Shown piece after piece: positions 23,654 to 28,927 of a stretch of 28,927 bases of DNA. The notes below the pieces were generated by a model. It did no database searches, was not told the DNA's origin, and was given only the letters and a program-made list of their open reading frames with translations. The position numbers were made by a program, and so were the translations under genes. Positions within the stretch are counted from its first letter, which is position 1. The number at the start of each line of letters is the position of its first letter. Source of the DNA: Ruminococcaceae bacterium UBA4871 (GTDB lineage Bacteria > Bacillota > Clostridia > Oscillospirales > Acutalibacteraceae); contig DHDR01000007.1 of NCBI GenBank assembly GCA_002399445.1, positions 15,707 through 44,633 on the forward strand, given 5' to 3'.

Positions 23654-23854
23654 ATGAAGATTACCATAAATGGAGAGAGCCATACCTGCCAAGCAGGTGA
23701 AACACTGCTTTCTTTTCTGAAAGCGGAGGGGATTTCTCCACAAACAGTTGTTGCAGAATACAACGGCAGCATTGTGCAGATGAATCAATTTGGAACTACA
23801 CTGCTGCACGACGGTGATTCTCTGGAACTGCTGCGTTTTGTCGGTGGCGGATGA
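23654..23854 (+). CDS. thiS: sulfur carrier protein ThiS
   Basis: ThiS is the ubiquitin-like carrier that delivers sulfur, as a C-terminal thiocarboxylate, for the thiazole ring of thiamine. The 66-residue product has the beta-grasp pattern MKITINGE at the start and ends VGGG, with the required terminal Gly-Gly. A GGGAGG site stands 6 bases before the ATG at 23654; the frame is open further upstream but that part lies within the riboswitch terminator. It is the first gene after the TPP riboswitch, followed by its partners thiG, thiH and thiF. Confidence 0.95.
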   Translation: MKITINGESHTCQAGETLLSFLKAEGISPQTVVAEYNGSIVQMNQFGTTLLHDGDSLELLRFVGGG

Positions 23855-23900
23855 AATGTGAATGCTTTTAGAAGTCAATGAAAAGAAAGGAAGAAATATC

Positions 23901-24674
23901 ATGGAAGATCAGCTGATTATTGGCGGCAAAGAAATCAAAAGCCGTTTGTTCCTTGGCACCGGAAAATTTGGTGATGACCATCTCATTCCCAAATGTATAG
24001 AGGCTTCCGGTGCACAAATTATCACGGTTGCGATGCGCAGAATTGATTTTCACACATCTCAGGAAAACATGATGCAGTATATTCCCAAGGACTGTATCCT
24101 AATGCCGAATACTTCCGGCGCGCGCAATGCGGAAGAAGCAGTTCGGATTGCTCGTCTGGGCCGGGCAGCCGGATGCGGTGACTGGGTGAAAATCGAAGTT
24201 GTTTCAGATAACAAATACCTTCTGCCGGACAATGAAGAAACGCTGAAAGCAGTCGATACACTCGTAAAGGAAGGATTTACGGTGCTGCCTTACATGACGC
24301 CGGACCTTTACGCGGCACGCAGGATGCGTGATGCCGGTGCGGCGGCTGTTATGCCGTTCGGGGCGCCTATCGGCACGAATAAGGGCTTGCGGACCCGTGA
24401 AGTGGTACAGATTATGGCAGAGGAACTTGATTTGCCGGTCGTTGTAGATGCGGGCATTGGAAAACCCAGTGAAGCGGCAGAATGTATGGAAATAGGCGCA
24501 GCGGCTGTGCTGGTCAATACGGCGGTTGCCACAGCCGGAGATCCGGTGCGGATGGCAGCGGCTTTTGGCAAAGCTGTGCAGGCTGGTCGGGAAGCTTTCC
24601 TTGCCAGCCCCGGCGCAGTCCGGCAATATGCGGAAGCTTCCTCTCCTCTGACCGGCTTTTTGCACGAGGCGTAG
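23901..24674 (+). CDS. thiG: thiazole synthase
   Basis: ThiG condenses deoxyxylulose 5-phosphate, dehydroglycine (2-iminoacetate) and ThiS-thiocarboxylate to the thiazole phosphate of thiamine. The 257-residue TIM-barrel protein has LIIGGKEIKSRLFLGTGKF at its start, the Schiff-base lysine K97 in DWVKIEV, MPFGAPIGTNKGL, VVDAGIGKPSEAAE and AAAVLVNTAVA. Length is typical. An AAAGGAAG site lies 8 bases before the ATG at 23901, 46 bases after thiS; an upstream in-frame ATG at 23862 precedes that site and is rejected. The iminoacetate is supplied by ThiH, the next gene. Confidence 0.97.
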   Translation: MEDQLIIGGKEIKSRLFLGTGKFGDDHLIPKCIEASGAQIITVAMRRIDFHTSQENMMQYIPKDCILMPNTSGARNAEEAVRIARLGRAAGCGDWVKIEVVSDNKYLLPDNEETLKAVDTLVKEGFTVLPYMTPDLYAARRMRDAGAAAVMPFGAPIGTNKGLRTREVVQIMAEELDLPVVVDAGIGKPSEAAECMEIGAAAVLVNTAVATAGDPVRMAAAFGKAVQAGREAFLASPGAVRQYAEASSPLTGFLHEA

Positions 24675-24711
24675 CCTGTTCAGAAAAAATTAGCATAGGA
24701 AAGGATAGAAA

Positions 24712-25839
24712 ATGAGCTATTATGATGTCTATCGGAAATACAAACATTTTCCGCTTGAAGATTATTTGCGAAAAGTTACGGCTGCCGATGTGGAACGTTC
24801 ACTGCAGAAAAGCTGCAAAAGTCCGCTTGACTTTTTGACGATGCTTGCTCCTGCAGCTCAGTCGCCGCATGTTCTGGAAGAGATGGCACAGCGGTCTAAA
24901 CGTCTGACAGAACACAATTTCGGCCGTGTCATCACTTTGTTTACACCGTTGTATCTTGCCAACATCTGCGATAATGCTTGTGTTTACTGCGGATTTAACT
25001 GTCACAATTCTATTAAGCGCAGCAAGCTGACCATGGAAGAAGTTGAACAGGAGGGACAGGCAATTCGGGCAGAAGGTATCCGGCATATTATTATTTTAAC
25101 CGGAGAGAGCCGCCGTGCCACACCACCGGAATATTTGGCGGACTGTACCCGCATTCTTAAAAAATATGTGGATTCTATCTGTATCGAAGTTTATTCTTTG
25201 ACAGAGGAAGAATACAGGATGCTTTTCCAAGCTGGTGTGGACGGTTTTACGATGTTTCAGGAGACTTACAATGAAGACTTGTATCCTCAATTACATCCGA
25301 CAGGCCCAAAGCATGATTACCGGACTCGACTGGATAGCCCAGAGCTTGCCTGCAAAGCCGGATACAACACCGTGAATTTAGGCGCTCTGCTTGGCTTGGA
25401 TGACTGGCGCAAGGAAACATTTTTGACCGGCATGCATGCGTTATACCTAATCAAAAAATATCCGGGAACAGACTGCGCGGTTTCTTTGCCGCGTATCCGC
25501 CCGTGCGTTGGGGGAGGAAATTACCGTCCGGCCTGCAACGTAAAAGATATTGATATCGTACAGGCTATCACAGCTTACCGGAACTTCCTGCCGCGGTTAG
25601 CAATTACGATGTCTACGCGGGAAACACCGGACTTCCGCAATCATCTGATTGGGCTTGGTGTGACGAAACTGTCTGCCGGTTCTGTCACAGAAGTTGGTGG
25701 ACATGCACATGCACCAAAGACAGACGGGCAGTTTGAAATCAGCGATCAGCGCAATGTGGAAGAAATGAGCCAAGCTATCCGAAAGTGCGGTTACCAGCCG
25801 GTCTATAAAGACTGGGAACCTCTCCGCCGCAATGCTTAG
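24712..25839 (+). CDS. thiH: 2-iminoacetate synthase (radical SAM)
   Basis: ThiH cleaves tyrosine to 2-iminoacetate and p-cresol, the oxygen-independent route to the thiazole nitrogen; aerobes often use the glycine oxidase ThiO instead, so this fits an anaerobe. The 375-residue protein has the radical-SAM CxxxCxxC cluster at C86, C90 and C93 (CDNACVYC), then HIIILTGE, EVYSLTEEEY, MFQETYN and the C-terminal SAGSVTEVGG block of this family. A GGAAAGGA site lies 6 bases upstream of the start. The gene's end overlaps thiF by 8 bases. Production of p-cresol as by-product follows from the known reaction. Confidence 0.97.
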   Translation: MSYYDVYRKYKHFPLEDYLRKVTAADVERSLQKSCKSPLDFLTMLAPAAQSPHVLEEMAQRSKRLTEHNFGRVITLFTPLYLANICDNACVYCGFNCHNSIKRSKLTMEEVEQEGQAIRAEGIRHIIILTGESRRATPPEYLADCTRILKKYVDSICIEVYSLTEEEYRMLFQAGVDGFTMFQETYNEDLYPQLHPTGPKHDYRTRLDSPELACKAGYNTVNLGALLGLDDWRKETFLTGMHALYLIKKYPGTDCAVSLPRIRPCVGGGNYRPACNVKDIDIVQAITAYRNFLPRLAITMSTRETPDFRNHLIGLGVTKLSAGSVTEVGGHAHAPKTDGQFEISDQRNVEEMSQAIRKCGYQPVYKDWEPLRRNA

Positions 25840-26455
25840 TGCACTGCAGCAGGGGATTGCCCGCTATTTTACTGCGGAACAGCTCCGGAGGATTCGTGCA
25901 TCCAGCCTTTTCATTGCCGGCTGCGGAGGGCTGGGTTCCAATGCAGCGCATATTCTGGTGCGCTGTGGATTTCAGCGGCTGACACTTCTTGACTGTGACT
26001 TTGTGGAGGAGAGCAACCTTAACCGCCAGTTCTTTTTCCCAGATCAGGTTGGAAAGTTAAAGACCGAGGCACTTGCGGAAAATCTGCTCCGGCTGGAGCC
26101 GGAACTTTACCTGACCACGCTGACACAGCGTCTGAAAGGGCCGGAAGTTGCGGACTTGACCAGAGAAAACGATATTTTAATTGAAGCATTTGACGATCCG
26201 CAGTGTAAGGCTGCCTTTGTTTCCGGAGCTGCTGCTACTGGCAAACCAACCGTATGTGTGAGCGGAATCGCCGGTTATGGTCACACGAATGCCATTATGA
26301 CAAAACGAATTGGAAAACATATTTATCTGGTGGGGGACAGGAAAAACAGCACAGATATGCTGCCTCCCCTTGCACCGCGTGTAATGGTTGCTGCTGCCAA
26401 GGAAGCAGATCTGGTTTTGCAGCTGGTACTGGAAGGGGAATCTATGGATGCATGA
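25832..26455 (+). CDS. thiF: sulfur carrier protein adenylyltransferase ThiF (short form)
   Basis: ThiF activates the C-terminus of ThiS with ATP before sulfur transfer. The 207-residue protein has the E1-like Rossmann motif IAGCGGLGSNAAHILVRCG near residues 26-44, then LLDCDFVEESNLNRQFFF with the conserved Asp and NRQ, and GKLKTEAL. It is about 40 residues shorter than E. coli ThiF and has no CxxC pairs, so the structural zinc site is absent; this matches a short clostridial form. In the thiSGHF context its partner is clearly ThiS. It overlaps thiH by 8 bases at the start and thiE by 8 at the end. Confidence 0.9.
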   Translation: MLSALQQGIARYFTAEQLRRIRASSLFIAGCGGLGSNAAHILVRCGFQRLTLLDCDFVEESNLNRQFFFPDQVGKLKTEALAENLLRLEPELYLTTLTQRLKGPEVADLTRENDILIEAFDDPQCKAAFVSGAAATGKPTVCVSGIAGYGHTNAIMTKRIGKHIYLVGDRKNSTDMLPPLAPRVMVAAAKEADLVLQLVLEGESMDA

Positions 26456-27146
26456 ATTCGATGTAGGAAATTATACCGGAAGCGGAAGAGCGGAATTTTT
26501 ACGGCACGTGGGACTCTATGGCATTACAGCGGAAAGGCTGTCCAAGGGCCGCAGCAATTTAGAGGTTGTCCAGCAGATGCTGGATGCAGGAATCCGTGTT
26601 ATTCAGTATCGTGAAAAGGAAAAAAGCGGAAGAGAAAAATATGAACAGTGCATCCGTTTGCGGCAAATGACGGCAAAATCACATGCATGCTTTATCATTG
26701 ACGATGATGTGGCACTTGCCGCTGCCTGTGATGCGGATGGGGTGCATATTGGGCAGGACGATCTTCCCATTGAAAAAGCACGTGCACTTCTAGGCAATAA
26801 AATCATTGGCCTTTCCACTCATTCCCCGAAGCAGGCACAGGATGCTGTTCGGCGCGGCGCTGATTATATCGGAGTCGGTCCGCTGTTTGAGACACATACG
26901 AAAGCGGATGTCTGCGCACCGGTCGGACTTGCCTATCTGGATTATGTCATCCAGAATATTCCACTTCCGTTCGTGGCAATTGGCGGCATTAAAGAACATA
27001 ATATTGCAGAAGTGGCCAGACATGGGGCTTCGTGCATTTGTCTGGTAAGCGATTTGGTGGGTGCGGAGAATATTTCGGCGAAGGTTCACGCTTTGCGTTC
27101 AGCAATGGATGCAGCATTTGCCAATGGAAAGGGGACAGTAAAATGA
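26448..27146 (+). CDS. thiE: thiamine-phosphate synthase
   Basis: ThiE couples the pyrimidine (HMP-PP) and the thiazole phosphate to thiamine phosphate. The 232-residue TIM-barrel protein shows LYGITAERL, VIQYREKEKSGREKYEQ (diphosphate-binding Arg and Lys), FIIDDDVALAAACDADGVHIGQ, IGLSTHS, GADYIGVGPLFET and PFVAIGGI, all expected. The ATG at 26448 has AAGGGGA 9 bases upstream; the frame is open to 26388, but that part lies within thiF in another frame and is not homologous. The product begins with about 20 residues before the first conserved strand, slightly longer than usual. It overlaps thiF by 8 bases and thiC by 4. Confidence 0.95.
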   Translation: MHEFDVGNYTGSGRAEFLRHVGLYGITAERLSKGRSNLEVVQQMLDAGIRVIQYREKEKSGREKYEQCIRLRQMTAKSHACFIIDDDVALAAACDADGVHIGQDDLPIEKARALLGNKIIGLSTHSPKQAQDAVRRGADYIGVGPLFETHTKADVCAPVGLAYLDYVIQNIPLPFVAIGGIKEHNIAEVARHGASCICLVSDLVGAENISAKVHALRSAMDAAFANGKGTVK

Positions 27147-28444
27147 AGTATCATACTCAAATGGAGGCGGCGAAAGCCGGTATTTTCACGCCGCAGATGG
27201 AAGCCGTTTCAAAAGAAGAACACATTGCACCGGAAAAACTCATGCAGCGCATGGCAGCCGGCACAATTGTCATTCCGGCAAACTGCCATCATAAAAGTCT
27301 GAAGCCACGCGGAGTCGGAAAAGGCCTGCGGACAAAGATTAATGTCAATCTGGGTATTTCCGGAGATTGCCGAGACTATACCTGCGAACTTGCCAAAGCA
27401 AAAATGGCATGGAAATATGATGCAGAAGCAATCATGGATCTTTCCGATTACGGAAAAACCAACAAATTCCGCAGACAGCTGCTGGATCTTTCCCCGGCAA
27501 TGATTGGTACGGTGCCCGTTTATGATGCAGTTGGTTACCTTGAAAAAGACCTGAAGGAGATTCAAGCAAAGGACTTTTTAGAGGTTGTCCGTGCTCATGC
27601 AGAAGAGGGCGTCGATTTTATGACGATTCATGCCGGTATCAACCGGAAATCAATTGACAGCTTTGAACGCAGCGGACGGAAGATGAATATTGTTTCCCGC
27701 GGCGGTTCCCTGATTTATGCATGGATGAAGATGACCGGAAATGAAAACCCGTTCTTTGAATATTTTGATGATTTAATGGACATTCTTTATGAACATGATG
27801 TTACCATTTCCTTAGGAGATGCCATGCGCTCTGGATGCAACTATGATTCCACAGATGCTTCGCAAATCAGTGAATTGGTGGAATTGGGTCTGCTGACAAA
27901 GCGAGCATGGGAACATAATGTGCAGGTGATGATTGAAGGACCGGGTCATATGGCAATTAACGAAGTGGCGCCGAATATGCTGTTGGAAAAACGTCTTTGC
28001 CATCAGGCACCGTTCTATGTATTGGGGCCGCTGGTAACTGACATTGCGCCCGGTTACGATCATATTACGTCGGCAATCGGAGGTGCAGTTGCCGCTGCGG
28101 CCGGTGCGGATTTTCTCTGCTATGTTACACCTGCCGAACATCTGCGGCTGCCAAGCATCCCGGATGTTAAGGAAGGTATTATAGCGACCAAGATTGCGGC
28201 ACATGCCGGCGATCTGGCCAAAAATGTATCCGGTGCGCACGATTGGGATAACCGTATGAGCGATGCGCGGCAGAAGATGGATTGGAACACGATCTTTCAA
28301 GAAGCAATCGATCCTGAAAAAGCAAAGGAATATTTTGAAAGTACTCGTCCAACTGATGTACATACCTGTACCATGTGCGGAAAAATGTGTGCCGTTCGGA
28401 ATATGAACGCCATTATGAGCGGTAAGGATATCCATTTGCAGTAG
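27143..28444 (+). CDS. thiC: phosphomethylpyrimidine synthase ThiC
   Basis: ThiC is a noncanonical radical-SAM enzyme that rearranges aminoimidazole ribotide into the HMP phosphate moiety of thiamine. The 433-residue protein shows VIPANCHHKSLKPRGVG, KINVNLGISGDCRDY, DFMTIHAGI, SRGGSLIYAWM, YDVTISLGDAMR-like DVTISLGDAMRSG, IEGPGHMAINEV, GPLVTDIAPGYDHITSAIGG, and the cluster-binding cysteines C409, C412 and C416. It is of the shorter class without the N-terminal extension seen in E. coli and plants. The spacing of the cysteines is CX2CX3C, one residue shorter than the commonly quoted CX2CX4C. GGGGACAG precedes the ATG, which overlaps the thiE stop as ATGA. It is the last gene of the operon; thiD is not present here. 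Confidence 0.97.
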   Translation: MKYHTQMEAAKAGIFTPQMEAVSKEEHIAPEKLMQRMAAGTIVIPANCHHKSLKPRGVGKGLRTKINVNLGISGDCRDYTCELAKAKMAWKYDAEAIMDLSDYGKTNKFRRQLLDLSPAMIGTVPVYDAVGYLEKDLKEIQAKDFLEVVRAHAEEGVDFMTIHAGINRKSIDSFERSGRKMNIVSRGGSLIYAWMKMTGNENPFFEYFDDLMDILYEHDVTISLGDAMRSGCNYDSTDASQISELVELGLLTKRAWEHNVQVMIEGPGHMAINEVAPNMLLEKRLCHQAPFYVLGPLVTDIAPGYDHITSAIGGAVAAAAGADFLCYVTPAEHLRLPSIPDVKEGIIATKIAAHAGDLAKNVSGAHDWDNRMSDARQKMDWNTIFQEAIDPEKAKEYFESTRPTDVHTCTMCGKMCAVRNMNAIMSGKDIHLQ

Positions 28445-28457
28445 ATATTTCACATTT

Positions 28458-28500
28458 GCAGGACTCCATTCAGTTTCATTCTGAATGAAGTCCTGCTTTT
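28458..28500 (+). terminator. Rho-independent terminator of the thi operon
   Basis: Arms 28458-28473 and 28481-28496 form a near-perfect 16-base stem with one C-A mismatch and a 7-base loop, followed by TTTT. It begins 13 bases after thiC. Confidence 0.92.
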
Positions 28501-28565
28501 CTTGCTTTTCCTAACCCCCAATGGGTCATTTCTGTTTCTGACAGAATGGTATACAGGCAGGGCAC

Positions 28566-28594
28566 TTGAATTTTTAAACATTTTGCGTTATGAT
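28566..28594 (+). promoter_or_regulatory. possible sigma-A promoter
   Basis: TTGAAT at 28566-28571 and TATGAT at 28589-28594 are 17 bases apart. Such matches are easy to find in AT-rich DNA, and no gene follows closely. Confidence 0.35.
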
Positions 28595-28788
28595 ATATTA
28601 TATGAACAATTATGTGGAAAAAGTATAGGCAGCATTACTAGAAAAAAAGAGGATTTATTTGCTGCGTTTCGACTCGTATTTTATGATTTATCATTTTGTT
28701 TAGGGGTAAAATGAGGACTTATTGAGTTTAATACAGGGAGTTGTGACTCTTTGCGGTGTTTAGTGTTTTATTGTAACATTGAATGCCA

Positions 28789-28824
28789 TATTTTTGTACA
28801 AAAATAGAATTGTAATAATATAGA
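28789..28824 (+). promoter_or_regulatory. 18-bp perfect palindrome overlapping a possible promoter
   Basis: TATTTTTGT and ACAAAAATA (28789-28806) form a perfect 18-bp palindrome with no spacer. Its TTGTAC could serve as a -35 box, with TATAGA 18 bases on at 28819-28824 as -10. A repressor bound here would block transcription of a gene beyond the window. Confidence 0.4.
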
Positions 28825-28927
28825 TATAAAAGAAAAAGCATATATCAATTTAAAGTAAAGGAATTATATTCAGAATCATAAATAAATGGATGTGCTTAGG
28901 GAATACTATATTCACAGTTCTAAAATA

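Larger units (their letters stand above)
28501..28927. other. AT-rich intergenic tail without a convincing gene
   Basis: No frame here has a ribosome site together with family-like sequence. The stretch holds a possible promoter at 28566, a perfect palindrome at 28789-28806 with a possible promoter over it, and runs to the window edge. An ATG at 28887 is open to the end (MDVLREYYIHSS), but without a close ribosome site, so it may or may not begin the next gene. Confidence 0.6.

Noticed and set aside
28502..28714. 70-residue open frame after the thi terminator
   Set aside because: It has no ribosome site, begins immediately after the terminator, contains a promoter-like sequence, and its translation resembles no family; it is better read as chance.

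Overview
The window is ordinary chromosomal housekeeping DNA from a Gram-positive anaerobe of class Clostridia, most likely Oscillospiraceae/Ruminococcaceae. The basis for this is moderate GC, strong AGGAGG-type ribosome sites with some TTG and GTG starts, sigma-A-like promoters, a nadD-yqeK-rsfS-leuS cluster, a PASTA-domain kinase-like membrane protein, and an anaerobic thiH-type thiamine operon under a TPP riboswitch. No tRNA, rRNA, CRISPR array, insertion sequence or prophage was seen.

Layout. (1) 1-4200, plus strand: 3' part of nadD, then yqeK, rsfS, leuS and a 59-residue orphan gene, closed by a hairpin terminator. (2) 4280-6377, plus: a promoter, a leader with a long inverted repeat, and a zinc-ribbon/kinase-like/transmembrane/PASTA protein whose kinase catalytic residues are all replaced. 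(3) 6430-10576: a LysR regulator convergent with a minus-strand metE-metF pair; a perfect bidirectional terminator separates them, and an operator-like palindrome lies upstream of metE. (4) 10781-12110, plus: an MFS exporter. (5) 12129-19946, minus: promoter, ppx-like gene and ppk1 (polyphosphate); promoter, 6-phosphofructokinase and a small membrane protein; terminator; promoter, CNNM/CorC-type transporter and a family-2 glycosyltransferase-like protein. (6) 20040-23319, plus: promoter, a structured leader ending in a terminator-like hairpin, and a complete pantothenate operon panG-panB-panC-panD. (7) 23354-28500, plus: promoter, TPP riboswitch with terminator, thiS-thiG-thiH-thiF-thiE-thiC, and a final terminator. 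(8) 28501-28927: AT-rich DNA without a convincing gene, holding two possible promoters and an 18-bp perfect palindrome.

The theme is cofactor and one-carbon supply: NAD (nadD), coenzyme A (pan), thiamine (thi) and methionine/folate (metEF), beside translation genes and polyphosphate metabolism. The most interesting points are the pan operon leader, which can be folded into competing terminator and antiterminator helices, and three genes whose families are recognisable but whose key catalytic residues are changed: the PASTA pseudokinase, the Ppx-like protein next to ppk1, and the glycosyltransferase-like protein without a DxD motif. All calls come from reading the sequence; no database search was made.
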